Below, piece by piece: positions 37,182 to 45,955 of a stretch of DNA of 64,000 bases. Origin of the DNA: JAIQGF01 sp051006995 (GTDB lineage: Bacteria; Acidobacteriota; Terriglobia; Terriglobales; Acidobacteriaceae). The notes below the pieces were generated by a model that saw only the letters and a program-made list of their open reading frames with translations, was not told the DNA's origin and made no database searches. The DNA is taken from assembly GCA_051006995.1 (NCBI GenBank), contig JBPCSQ010000037.1, positions 62,001 through 126,000 on the forward strand, read 5' to 3'. The number at the start of each line of letters is the position of its first letter. Position 1 is the first letter of the stretch. A program made the position numbers and the translations under genes.

Positions 37182-37604
37182 ATGCCCGTGTTGCAGAAAG
37201 GTGTTGCCGCTCTCGCCAACCAAATGCCGAAGGTCATTCCGCCCAAGGCCCATGCTATTGCCGATTACGCCACCATCGGGACCTTTGGCCTGCTCGCTGG
37301 GCTGTTCTGGGGCAGGAGCAAGCGTGCCGCGATTGCCGCCATCGTGTGCGCGGGTGCGGAACTCACCAATACGCTGCTGACGGATTTTCAGGGCGGTGTT
37401 ACCGATGCGATCAGTTATCCCACGCACTTGAAGATTGATATGGGCTTAGCGGCCGCCGCCACGACTATGCCGAACCTGATGGGCTTCAGCGACGAGCCGG
37501 AAGCAAAGTGGTTCCGCATCCTGGGACTGAACATGACCACCGTGACCGCGATGTCGGACACGGGTGAGCCGCAGCGCGTGCAACGCCGCCGCCGGGCCGC
37601 ATAA
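37182..37604 (+). CDS. Hypothetical membrane protein
   Basis: The protein has 140 residues with two or three weak membrane segments (IGTFGLLAGLFWG, AAIAAIVCAGAELTNTLL) and a basic C-terminal tail (RRRRRAA region). GGAGG stands 6 bases before the ATG. It lies 112 bases after the ccm operon. The family is conserved in acidobacteria as far as I recall, without a known function. Confidence 0.7.
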   Translation: MPVLQKGVAALANQMPKVIPPKAHAIADYATIGTFGLLAGLFWGRSKRAAIAAIVCAGAELTNTLLTDFQGGVTDAISYPTHLKIDMGLAAAATTMPNLMGFSDEPEAKWFRILGLNMTTVTAMSDTGEPQRVQRRRRAA

Positions 37605-37613
37605 GACCGGGCG

Positions 37614-37717
37614 ACAGGCTGCATAGAACCAGGCTACAAGCTACAAGTTGACCTCCAACGTACAGTTCTGCGTTCGAAGTCTGGTCGACTTTAGCAAGCC
37701 AGTAGCCTGCAGCCTAC
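37614..37717. repeat. Word element AGGCTGC/AGGCTAC with inverted right arm
   Basis: The left part has AGGCTGCATAGAACCAGGCTAC and AAGCTACAAG words; the right part (37697-37717) has the inverted words AGTAGCCTGCAGCCTAC. The stop codon TAG of the SpoIIE-type gene is inside the right arm. Confidence 0.7.
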
Positions 37718-39846
37718 CTCGCGCGCGCGAGCACAATCGTCATGTCGTCAGGCTGCTCGGCCCCGCCAATCCACTCCAGCACCGCTGCCAGGGCGAGCTC
37801 CGCAATGCGCTCCAGCGGCAGGTGGCGGTTCTCGCGCACCAACTCGAGCAGACGTGACTCGCCAAATTCTCCGAAGTCGTTTTCCGGCTCCGTCATGCCG
37901 TCGCTATAGGCGATAAAAATGTCGCCGGGAGCGAGCTTCACTTGGGCCTCTTCGAAGGGAACATCGTCGAACAGCCCGACCACCAGTCCGCCGCAATCGA
38001 GGCGCAGAATGCTTCCGTCCTCCTTCAGGACCAGCGGCGGCAAGTGCCCAGCGTTGCAGTAGCTCAACATCCGCGAGCCAGCATGATAGGTGCCGAAGAA
38101 CAGGGTGGCATATTTTTCTAATGGCGTGCTGCGATATAGCTGGCGATTGAGCAGCGACATGAGAGCCGACGGTGATAAATCGCCGTTGGAAAATGCGAGC
38201 GAACCCTGACCGCGCTCACGCCTGCCTCTAGCGGCTCCGGTCATGGCCGGGGCTAACGCTGTTTCCAGGCTGTAGGCGCGTACCGCGGAGTTGATGGTGG
38301 CCATCAGCAGCGCCGCCGAAATTCCCTTGCCGCTGACGTCGCCCACGGCCAGCGCGACTTTGTCAGTTTCGAGAGGCAGAAAATCGTAGTAGTCGCCGCT
38401 GACGGTGCGCGCTGGCCGACAGGTGCCGTGCAGTTCCAGCCCTGGCAACTCAGCCAAGGCGCGCGGGAAAAGTTGGGCCTGCACTTCCTGCGCGATCACC
38501 AGCTCGTTTTCCAGCCGCTGCTTCTCTTTCTGCTCCAGCAGCAGGCGCTCGAGAGAGGAGGTCATGGAGTTGAACGAGCCCTCCAGCGCGGCCAGCTGAT
38601 CGTCGCTGCGAACCTCGATTCGGTGCCCGAAATCACCTCGGTTGACGTGCTGCGTGGCCTGGTAGAGCGCCGCCACCGACCGTGTCATGGTGCGGGTGAG
38701 GCGCATCCCGATAACGAGCGCCAGCAGTTCGATGATGCCGAACACCACGACCACCACCACCAGAACGCCAATGATGAAGCTCACCGACGGTCCCACCGTT
38801 CGGAACAGCCGGTCGTAAAGCAGCGACGGACGGGTGACCACCGCCAGCAGCGCGGTGCGGTTCTTGCCCGTCTGCCAATCCATCACCTCGAGCAGGCTTC
38901 CGCCGGTAATCTCGCGGTCGAAACGGTTGACCGGCGGCGGCAACTGCCCCGCTTTAATCGCCGTAGTCTGTTCCCCGGTCTCAGGCGCGCTCATGGACAG
39001 CGCCTCATTTCCCCCTGCCAGGCGCGCACCCCTGTCCTTGCCCTTGCGCGGATTCGGATTGCTCTCGCTGGTGAACATCTCCACCGAGACTTCCCCGAGC
39101 GCGGAGCCGATTCTGCCGAGAAGCTCGGTATTCAGCGGTACGCTCGAGATCAGGACTACCGAGTCGTTCCCCGCCGGAACCGTGTCCACCGCGCGCAGCA
39201 GCAACCGCCCGCCGTCAATGGCAAAGCCGCGGAACTCCTTGGCGTCGCCCGGCGGCAACGCCGCAATGCTCCCCTTGGTTCGCAGCGAGAACGCCTGCCC
39301 GCGATACCAGCAGGTGATTTCGCGGTCGGGGAAGAGCGACTCGCGTCCGCGGGATTCGCGCAGCAGTTGCTCCCCACCGCGGCCGCCGCGGCTCAGTCGG
39401 TCTGCCACGGCGAACGCGTAGCGATTGTTCAGCGCTCCCAGCGCGGTGATCTCGGCATGAAAATCGGAGCTGGCCACGTAGGTGGCGAACTGCCAGGCAA
39501 AAAGGTAGGCCGCAATCAGGCCGATGCATACCAGCAGCAGTACCGGAATGACACCGATAAAAACATAGGTGACGATCAGCCGGTTGCGCAGCCGCCACAT
39601 CACTTTCTTGCGCAGCCATCGGCCCGCCAGCCATGCCAGCAGGAATGCGGTGATGATCGAGACAAACCGCACCCATCCCAGCATCCCGGCGCTGCCTCCG
39701 GGCCGGACCAGCGCCATGATCCCCCACACCAGCAACAGCAGCAGATCCACGGCGGCAAAATAGGCAGCGACGCGGGCTACCCGGCTCATCTGCGGCCAGT
39801 AGGTGTAGAACTGCCGTCGGAAAAATCTTTGCGCTGCGCCGGCCAT
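37714..39846 (-). CDS. HAMP-domain SpoIIE/RsbU-type serine phosphatase, membrane-bound
   Basis: The protein has 710 residues. Three membrane helices lie at the N terminus (about 25-45, 58-76, 88-115), a periplasmic domain of about 230 residues, another helix at about 355-378, a HAMP domain at 380-432 and a PP2C-type phosphatase domain from about 470. The metal-binding motifs are SGDYYDF, VGDVSGKG and AYSDGMTE with a final DDMTIV. It probably dephosphorylates an anti-anti-sigma factor in response to an outside signal. No such partner is next to it; a receiver-domain gene is divergent, 150 bases away. Confidence 0.9.
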   Translation of the reverse strand: MAGAAQRFFRRQFYTYWPQMSRVARVAAYFAAVDLLLLLVWGIMALVRPGGSAGMLGWVRFVSIITAFLLAWLAGRWLRKKVMWRLRNRLIVTYVFIGVIPVLLLVCIGLIAAYLFAWQFATYVASSDFHAEITALGALNNRYAFAVADRLSRGGRGGEQLLRESRGRESLFPDREITCWYRGQAFSLRTKGSIAALPPGDAKEFRGFAIDGGRLLLRAVDTVPAGNDSVVLISSVPLNTELLGRIGSALGEVSVEMFTSESNPNPRKGKDRGARLAGGNEALSMSAPETGEQTTAIKAGQLPPPVNRFDREITGGSLLEVMDWQTGKNRTALLAVVTRPSLLYDRLFRTVGPSVSFIIGVLVVVVVVFGIIELLALVIGMRLTRTMTRSVAALYQATQHVNRGDFGHRIEVRSDDQLAALEGSFNSMTSSLERLLLEQKEKQRLENELVIAQEVQAQLFPRALAELPGLELHGTCRPARTVSGDYYDFLPLETDKVALAVGDVSGKGISAALLMATINSAVRAYSLETALAPAMTGAARGRRERGQGSLAFSNGDLSPSALMSLLNRQLYRSTPLEKYATLFFGTYHAGSRMLSYCNAGHLPPLVLKEDGSILRLDCGGLVVGLFDDVPFEEAQVKLAPGDIFIAYSDGMTEPENDFGEFGESRLLELVRENRHLPLERIAELALAAVLEWIGGAEQPDDMTIVLARAR

Positions 39847-39997
39847 TGCGAATGTTCGATTATAAGTGTGGCGGTGCGCACCTTAGGCATGCAAACAATT
39901 TCCTAAGGGGTGCACGGTTTTGCGTGCCGGAAATTCTGTGCGATTTCCACCGCCGTCCTCAGAATCCTCAGCAAAGTTGCGTGCTATCCTTCTTCGG

Positions 39998-40390
39998 ATG
40001 GGGGTGACGACGTCCATCCTCGTAGTAGACGACGAGCCGGCTGTTCTGCTCACCTACACGATGATTCTTCGCCAGCACGGCTACGACGTCTTTGGCGTCG
40101 CCACCGCCCGGCAGGCGAAACAGGTGCTGCAGGAACGCGGCTTCGACCTGCTCATCTGCGACCTGGCGCTGGAGTCGAGCCAGAGCGGCTTCGATGTTCT
40201 GCGTGCCGCCCGGGAGCGCTATCCCTCCTTGCCGGCCCTCCTGCTGACCGGATATGCCACCAGCGAAATTGCCGAAGAGGCTAAGCGCCAGCACGTCAGC
40301 TTGCTATTCAAGCCGATTGAGGTCGAGACCCTGCTGCGTAGCATCGCCGATCACGTCGGTCGCCCACGCCGCCGAGCCGGCGGAGAATAG
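39998..40390 (+). CDS. Single-domain response regulator (CheY-like)
   Basis: The protein has 130 residues, one receiver domain. The acidic pair is in LVVDDEPAVL, the phosphoacceptor Asp in LLICDLAL, the switch Thr in LLTGYAT and the Lys in LLFKPIE. No output domain is present, so it signals by binding a partner. It is divergent from the SpoIIE-type phosphatase gene. The ATG chosen begins the conserved fold; an earlier in-frame ATG would add an Arg/Ser-rich extension. Confidence 0.88.
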   Translation: MGVTTSILVVDDEPAVLLTYTMILRQHGYDVFGVATARQAKQVLQERGFDLLICDLALESSQSGFDVLRAARERYPSLPALLLTGYATSEIAEEAKRQHVSLLFKPIEVETLLRSIADHVGRPRRRAGGE

Positions 40391-40442
40391 CCGGAACCCT
40401 TCCCAAGCCTCCAACCAGGGACCCGTGGTTTAGAATTCGTCC

Positions 40443-41105
40443 GTGCTGAAGCGGACCACTGCGTTCGTGCTTTTTTGTGCTGCTCTGGGCTTCGCCCAAC
40501 AAGAGCAGAAAGCGCCGCCTGTGCGTGTGAACATCCTGAACGTCTGCACGCCTGCGAAGGCCGAGCAGGAGGAAATCGCTGCTGCGCTCTCGCGGCTGCC
40601 GTCGAAGCCGAATTTCGCCCGCGATTACGAGATTTCCCGCGGGCACACTACCAGCGCCGAAGGAGCGGCCGCCGACTTTGTGCGCATCCATCGCGATCTC
40701 GCGAAGGAGAGTCCCTTTCTCAGCGTGCAGTTCAGCTACAGCGTGAGCGCGAACACCAACCGCGAGACTACCGTGTTCCACTCGCGAGAGGCCAAGGAAG
40801 TTCTCCAGATCTCGCTGGAGGACGAAGTCGCCTCCGGGACCAGCCCCGCCAGCGTCATCGCCGCCGATACGCCGGTCGGCCACATCCGCATCGAGCGCTA
40901 TGGCAAGACGTCGCTGGTGCTGGCGCGCTGCCCCAACGCCGACCAGAGTGCGTACGAGCCGCTCTTCGCCTCCGCGTCGCGGGTCATGGCCGCATATCGG
41001 GTGGCGCTCGACGCCAAGCGCATCGTGCCCGAGGAGTTATCGCGGCTGCTCACCGTGGGGCCCGGTTATTATCCTCCAAAGATCAAACCGATGGGAAAAC
41101 GCTGA
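40443..41105 (+). CDS. Hypothetical secreted protein
   Basis: The protein has 220 residues, start GTG, with a signal peptide (LFCAALGFAQ). The mature part has NILNVCTPAKAEQEEIAAALSRLP near its start and a Cys in VLARCPNADQSAYEP; the two Cys could pair. I know no family name or function. It lies 38 bases before trxB and may share its transcript. Confidence 0.65.
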   Translation: MLKRTTAFVLFCAALGFAQQEQKAPPVRVNILNVCTPAKAEQEEIAAALSRLPSKPNFARDYEISRGHTTSAEGAAADFVRIHRDLAKESPFLSVQFSYSVSANTNRETTVFHSREAKEVLQISLEDEVASGTSPASVIAADTPVGHIRIERYGKTSLVLARCPNADQSAYEPLFASASRVMAAYRVALDAKRIVPEELSRLLTVGPGYYPPKIKPMGKR

Positions 41106-41143
41106 CCGCGAATCGAATCCGCAGCGAGGCATATCAAACATCC

Positions 41144-42076
41144 ATGGACAATGTCCGCAAGACCATCATCATCGGCTCGGGTTGCGCCGGGTTGACCGCC
41201 GCCATTTACGCGGCCCGCGCCAACCTCAAGCCGCTCCTCATCCAAGGCCACGAGCCGGGTGGCCAGCTCTCGCTCACCACGCTGGTGGAGAACTTTCCCG
41301 GCTTCCCAGAGGGCATTCAGGGTCCCGAACTGATCGAGAATATGCGCAAGCAGGCGGAGCGCTTCGGCGCCGAGTTCCTCACCGGCGACATCGTTTCCGG
41401 CAACCTGCGCGATTATCCTTTCGAACTCAACCTGGGCAAGCAGGTGCTGAAGGCTGAGACCCTGATCATAGGCAGCGGCGCCTCGGCGCGGTGGCTGGGG
41501 TTGGCTAATGAGCAGGCGCTCATCGGCCATGGCGTCAGCTCCTGCGCCACCTGTGACGGCTTCTTTTTCAGCGGCAAGGAAATCGTCGTTATCGGCGGCG
41601 GCGATTCCGCGATGGAGGAAGCGCTGTTCCTGACACGGTTCGCCACCAAGGTCACCATCATTCACCGGCGCGAGCAGTTCCGCGCTTCCAAGATCATGCT
41701 CGACCGCGCTCGCGCTCACGAAAAAATCAAGTTCCTCACGAACACGATCGTCGAGGATGTTTACGACGTCTCCAAGAAGGAAGTGACTGGACTTCGCCTG
41801 AGGAACGTCAAGAGCGGCGAGAGCTGGGACTTCCCAACCAGCGCCCTGTTTCTTGGCATCGGCCACATTCCCAATACGAGAATGTTCGGCGACCAGCTCG
41901 ACACCGACGCCGATGGCTATCTTGTGACTCGCGACTACGTTTTCACCCGCGTTCCGGGGGTCTATGCCTGCGGCGACGTGCAGGACCGCCGCTATCGCCA
42001 GGCCATCACCGCCGCCGGTACCGGTTGCATGGCCGCCCTCGAGGTGGAGAAATTCCTCGAAGCGCGTGGCGAGTGA
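41144..42076 (+). CDS. trxB: Thioredoxin reductase
   Basis: The protein has 310 residues, the usual length. FAD site GSGCAGLTAAIYAARA, redox-active CATC in SSCATCDGFFF, NADPH site IGGGDSAMEEALFL and C-terminal FAD motif GVYACGDVQDRRYRQAITAAGTG. It reduces thioredoxin with NADPH. Note that the first motif has Cys in GSGCAG where most have GPA. The true start is the ATG before DNVRKTII; the frame is open much further upstream over the previous gene, which is not real. Confidence 0.95.
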   Translation: MDNVRKTIIIGSGCAGLTAAIYAARANLKPLLIQGHEPGGQLSLTTLVENFPGFPEGIQGPELIENMRKQAERFGAEFLTGDIVSGNLRDYPFELNLGKQVLKAETLIIGSGASARWLGLANEQALIGHGVSSCATCDGFFFSGKEIVVIGGGDSAMEEALFLTRFATKVTIIHRREQFRASKIMLDRARAHEKIKFLTNTIVEDVYDVSKKEVTGLRLRNVKSGESWDFPTSALFLGIGHIPNTRMFGDQLDTDADGYLVTRDYVFTRVPGVYACGDVQDRRYRQAITAAGTGCMAALEVEKFLEARGE

Positions 42077-42083
42077 GTTCCGT

Positions 42084-42169
42084 GTTCTGAGTTCCGAGTT
42101 GCGAGTGTGTGATCTTCCGTGTTTCCGTGCTTGCGGGTCTGCTTTTATTCGCAACTCGGAACACGGAAC
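42084..42169. repeat. Palindromic word element between trxB and the proline dehydrogenase gene (GAGTTCCG word)
   Basis: The arms 42084-42103 and 42150-42169 are 20-base inverted copies with two mismatches, with a 46-base loop. The word is the same as in dnaE2 insert 2 (exact 16-mer GTTCTGAGTTCCGAGT). Confidence 0.9.
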
Positions 42170-42251
42170 TTTTCCACACCTACACAGCGCCGCGTGACGA
42201 ACCTCCTACTATCCGCAGCAAGCGATGTGATACAAAAGACAGTTTGCTCCT

Positions 42252-43166
42252 ATGCTCAGGGAACTTTTCATCGGCCTGTCCACAAGCCGCGCCCTTCGTT
42301 CTTTTGCCGAACACTCCCCCATCGGCCAGAAAATGTCACGGCGTTTCGTCGCCGGCACCACGGTCGAGGAGCTGCTAACGGCCGTCGAAGGCGTCAACTC
42401 CAAGGGCATGACGGTGAGCGTGGACAACCTCGGCGAGAACGTCACCAATGCCGCCGAGGCTGAGGCCAGCGCGCAGCTCTATCACCGTCTGCTCGACCTG
42501 ATTACCGAGCGTGGTCTGAAGGCAAACGTCAGCCTCAAGCTCACTCATATGGGCCTCGACGTGGACGAAGCTCTCGCCAGGCGTCTGGTGTGCAGCGTCA
42601 TCGAGCACGCTACCCGCATTGATAATTTCGTACGCGTGGATATGGAGGGCTCGCCTTACACGCAGCGCACGCTCGACTTCGTGCACGAACTTCACGCGCG
42701 CTATCCCGGCCACACCGGCGCTGTGATTCAGTCCTACATGCGGCGCGGCGAGGACGACGTCCGCAAACTCATCGCTGCCGGCATCCGCATCCGTCTGTGC
42801 AAGGGCGCTTACAAGGAGCCGCCGGACGTCGCGTTCCAGAAAAAGTCAGAGGTGGACGCCAGTTATCTTCACCTGGCGAAGATCCTGCTCAGCAGCGGCC
42901 TCTACCACGGCATCGCCACGCACGACGAGGGCCTCATCCAGCAGATCATGCTGTTTGCCGAGAAGGAGAAGATCGCCCGCGATTCCTTCGAATTCCAGAT
43001 GCTGTTCGGCATTCGCCGCGACTTGCAGGAGCGCATCGTGCGCGAGGGCTGGCGCATGCGGGTGTACATTCCGTTCGGCACCGAGTGGTATCCCTACCTG
43101 ATGCGGCGTCTGGCCGAGCGCCCGGCCAACGTTCTCTTTATTGCCAAAAACATCCTGCGGCGATGA
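42252..43166 (+). CDS. Proline dehydrogenase
   Basis: The protein has 304 residues, the monofunctional length (PutB/PruA-partner type). The FAD-binding barrel motifs are DMEGSPYTQRTLDF, RLCKGAYKEP, IATHDEGLI, EFQMLFGIR and the substrate motif YIPFGTEWYPYLMRRLAERPAN. It oxidises proline to pyrroline-5-carboxylate and passes electrons to the quinone pool. No P5C dehydrogenase gene is adjacent. Confidence 0.95.
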   Translation: MLRELFIGLSTSRALRSFAEHSPIGQKMSRRFVAGTTVEELLTAVEGVNSKGMTVSVDNLGENVTNAAEAEASAQLYHRLLDLITERGLKANVSLKLTHMGLDVDEALARRLVCSVIEHATRIDNFVRVDMEGSPYTQRTLDFVHELHARYPGHTGAVIQSYMRRGEDDVRKLIAAGIRIRLCKGAYKEPPDVAFQKKSEVDASYLHLAKILLSSGLYHGIATHDEGLIQQIMLFAEKEKIARDSFEFQMLFGIRRDLQERIVREGWRMRVYIPFGTEWYPYLMRRLAERPANVLFIAKNILRR

Positions 43167-43311
43167 GCATCTCGGCTCGCAATTGAAATTTAGACCGTCG
43201 CTGACACTTGCGGCGAGCAGAAGGCCGCCGTACTCCGCGCATCCAACTACCTACAACGCGGGATTCGATCGGGGCTGCGCCCTTTCCCTCGGACCCGCAT
43301 GGAGGCGCATC

Positions 43312-43701
43312 ATGAGTCTACGTTCAAGATTCCACTGTGGAATTCTCACAATCGCATTTGTGCTGTGTGTCGTTACGCTCGCTGCCGGGCAAAATCCGCA
43401 TCCACTCGCCATCACCCACGGTCCCGTTGTGGAGGGTGTCGGAAACACATGGGCGGTGATTGCCTGGACCACCAACACCGGCGGCAGCACCGTCCTGCGC
43501 TACGGCACCAGCCCCACAACCCTGAACCAGACTGCCGAAGCTCCTTGGGCCAAGAGCAAGAGTGGCGAACACGTCACCCATCGGGTCCACCTCAAGGATC
43601 TGAAGCCGAACACCACCTATTATTTCGTGGTGGATTCGGGCCAAGGTCAGGGTACCGGTACCGAGAGCAGGAGCCAGGTGGCCCAGTTCACCACCAAGTG
43701 A
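43312..43701 (+). CDS. Secreted fibronectin type III-like single-domain protein
   Basis: The protein has 129 residues: a signal peptide ending near LAAGQ and one Ig/FN3-like domain (ITHGPVVEGVGNTWAVIAW, HRVHLKDLKPNTTYYFVVDS). The domain resembles the N-terminal domain of purple acid phosphatases, but no phosphatase domain follows. GGAGG stands 6 bases before the ATG. Function unknown, probably surface binding. Confidence 0.8.
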   Translation: MSLRSRFHCGILTIAFVLCVVTLAAGQNPHPLAITHGPVVEGVGNTWAVIAWTTNTGGSTVLRYGTSPTTLNQTAEAPWAKSKSGEHVTHRVHLKDLKPNTTYYFVVDSGQGQGTGTESRSQVAQFTTK

Positions 43702-43912
43702 GTACCGGGGAGCGGCTTTCTGGTCGTCAGGAACGCGGCGGTTTCCACCCGCAGCCAAGCAGGTTTTCTCTCGCATTCTGGTATGACTGGGAGTACATTC
43801 GATCACACGAAACCAGCTTGGTTGCAGAGTGGGGCGCTCCCGATCAAATTTTCGGTCTGGTCTACCGAAGGCCAGGCGCATTCTCTCTGCGATGCATCCG
43901 TGGGGAGGGGTC

Positions 43913-44740
43913 ATGGCTCCGTCCGGCGATCTTTCCACCAACCGGCCATCCCGCCAGCGGCGGGACGCCAGCCTCTATTCGTTTGCCGATCTTCCACTCG
44001 CTATTCTCAACGATCTGGACGCGATGAGTTGTCTGCTCCGGTTCCCCGGCGGAGTATCGCTGTTTGTCGAAGGCGAGCCGCCGCGCGGAATATTCCACAT
44101 CCGCAGCGGCCGCGTGAAGATGTTTATCTGTTCCGGCGGCGGCAAGACCTTGATCCTGCGCATGGCCAAATCGGGCGACGTTTTGGGGCTGCCCGGTACG
44201 CTGTCAGGCGCGCAATACGAGGTCACGGCGGAAACCGTCGGCCCAACCCAGGTGGCATTCGTCAAGCGGGACACCTTCTTGCGCTTCATGGACGCTCACG
44301 CCGAGGTCAGCCTCGCTGTCGCCCATCAACTCACCAGCATCTACCGCAGCGCCTGCCACGAAATCCGTTGTCTCGGTTTGGGACACTCCGTCGGAGAAAA
44401 GCTGGCCAAACTGCTGCTGGAGTGGCCGCTCAGCAACAGCGACACGCCTATCCATATTCGCTTTGCCTTCCGACACGAGGAAGTGGCCCAGATGATCGGG
44501 ACGACTCGCGAGAGCGTCAGCCGCGTATTCGGTGAGTTCAAGAAGCGCCAAATCGCAGAACTGGACGGCAGCAGCCTCATCATTCACGACCGCACCTCCT
44601 TGACGGCAGTTGCTTCCGGCAAGATCGCCGTTTGGGCCGCCAGCGGCAAACAGCCCGGAAAGAACAACGGCCATTCCCGCGGCCATGCTGAGTCGGCCGA
44701 CCCCGACTCAGACGGCTACTTCCAGCCCGATGGCGTGTAA
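43913..44740 (+). CDS. Crp/Fnr family transcription regulator
   Basis: The protein has 275 residues. The N-terminal cyclic-nucleotide-binding fold is at about 15-135 (FVEGEPPRGIFHIRSGRVKMF, SGDVLGLPGTL). The C-terminal helix-turn-helix is at about 185-235 (HEEVAQMIGTTRESVSRVFGEFKKRQIAEL). The region lacks the four Cys of FNR, and the effector is unknown. I chose the ATG preceded by GGGGAGGGG. Its 3' end overlaps the convergent R2lox-like gene by 33 bases. Confidence 0.88.
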   Translation: MAPSGDLSTNRPSRQRRDASLYSFADLPLAILNDLDAMSCLLRFPGGVSLFVEGEPPRGIFHIRSGRVKMFICSGGGKTLILRMAKSGDVLGLPGTLSGAQYEVTAETVGPTQVAFVKRDTFLRFMDAHAEVSLAVAHQLTSIYRSACHEIRCLGLGHSVGEKLAKLLLEWPLSNSDTPIHIRFAFRHEEVAQMIGTTRESVSRVFGEFKKRQIAELDGSSLIIHDRTSLTAVASGKIAVWAASGKQPGKNNGHSRGHAESADPDSDGYFQPDGV

Positions 44741-45694
44741 GCGCTTGGCCAGCGCCTTGTAGGCATAGTCCACCATCTCGGTGCGCAACGTCTCCGGCGT
44801 GTACCCCGGCCAGGCTTGCCCCAGGTGTTCACCGCCGAAATAGCTGGTTTCCTTTCCCGGCGCCCGCATGACGGCTTCAATCAGCGGCGCGAACTCCCTA
44901 ACCGTCGAATCAATGATAGGGGCAAAGCGCTCAGGATCCTGGCGCACCAGGTCCTGGAGATACTTCACGCCAAACAAAACGTGGCGGGACTCATCTCGCG
45001 TGGCGGCGGTGAAGCCTTTGTAAAAGCCCCAGGTGCGGCCCCAGCGTCGCGCTCCTTCCAGTTGGTAACGCATGCCGGTGAGGAACAGCGCGTTTTCGGC
45101 GACGAGATGGTAAACGGTTACGAACTTTGCCGTTGCCTCGATGTTGTCGGGTTCGGAAGCCAGCAACTGCGCTTGCGCCGGCAGCCAATCGCGGAAAATC
45201 ATGTTGTAGGCCGCGTTCTCGCTGTCGCGGATGCCCACTTCTTCCAGCAACTGGTCTAGCGTCGCTGCCGACGTGCCCACCACCTCGCGCCAGTAGCGGT
45301 CGAAGAACACGGTATGCCGGACCTCGTCGGCGAGCTGGGTGGCAACGAAGGCTTCAATTTCCTTGGTCGGCGCCGCCCAAACCAGCGGGGCGAGCAACCC
45401 TGCGACCTGCTGCTCGCCGTCAAAGAACAGGCGCATGCTCCAGATGCGGCGCTGTTGGGCCTGCGGCGATAACGATTCCCACTCTTCGCGGTCGCGTGAG
45501 AAATCCAATTCGTATGGAGACCATGTTTGCTGGACGGACTTGCGGTAAAGGTCCAGATACGAGGGCAGGTTTCTGGTTCCGCGATCTACGATGGCGAGCA
45601 CATCGTCGATGTACAAGCCATCCATGGCCTCAAGGCCGATCGCGCCTACTTGTTGTTCGACCGCAGCATCGCTTAATTGACGTAGTTCGAGCAT
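44708..45694 (-). CDS. R2-like ligand-binding oxidase (R2lox-type ferritin-fold protein)
   Basis: The protein has 328 residues and the ferritin-like fold of ribonucleotide reductase R2. The di-metal ligands are Glu94, Glu124 and His127 (DEVRH), Glu200 (VAEN) and Glu235, His238 (DESRH). Val97 (three after the first Glu) and Tyr195 (five before Glu200) match the Val-Tyr pair that forms the ether crosslink in R2lox, with a Mn/Fe centre; the true R2 radical Tyr is not the feature here. The natural substrate of R2lox is unknown. The ATG has GGGGAGGA about 7 bases upstream. The gene is convergent with the Crp/Fnr gene. Confidence 0.85.
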   Translation of the reverse strand: MLELRQLSDAAVEQQVGAIGLEAMDGLYIDDVLAIVDRGTRNLPSYLDLYRKSVQQTWSPYELDFSRDREEWESLSPQAQQRRIWSMRLFFDGEQQVAGLLAPLVWAAPTKEIEAFVATQLADEVRHTVFFDRYWREVVGTSAATLDQLLEEVGIRDSENAAYNMIFRDWLPAQAQLLASEPDNIEATAKFVTVYHLVAENALFLTGMRYQLEGARRWGRTWGFYKGFTAATRDESRHVLFGVKYLQDLVRQDPERFAPIIDSTVREFAPLIEAVMRAPGKETSYFGGEHLGQAWPGYTPETLRTEMVDYAYKALAKRLHAIGLEVAV

Positions 45695-45955
45695 GGCACC
45701 ATCCTCCCCTTCCCCTGCAATGGCGGCGAAGGTAGCACCCGGTCATGGTGCCGTCAACGAAAACGAGCGCTGTTTATTAGCCCTTAGGACGGCTGAATTC
45801 GGCTATCCCAAACTGCGGCTCGCGTGTATGCTTCCCGATTCCATCGGGCGGAACTTTGGCGCTTCCCGGGCACCCACCGTTTGCCGGTTTTGAGAACCAA
45901 TAACCTGCCGCGCTCGCCCGGTAGGCCGCAGCTTCTCTTTTGCTACCATCGAAGC

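Noticed and set aside
38428..39906. Long plus-strand open frame of 492 codons antisense to the SpoIIE-type gene
   Set aside because: It is a shadow of the high-GC real gene; its protein is His/Gln/Arg-rich without any domain, while the minus-strand frame has HAMP and PP2C motifs.
43312..43701. Purple acid phosphatase
   Set aside because: Only the N-terminal FN3-like domain is present; no metallophosphatase motifs follow.
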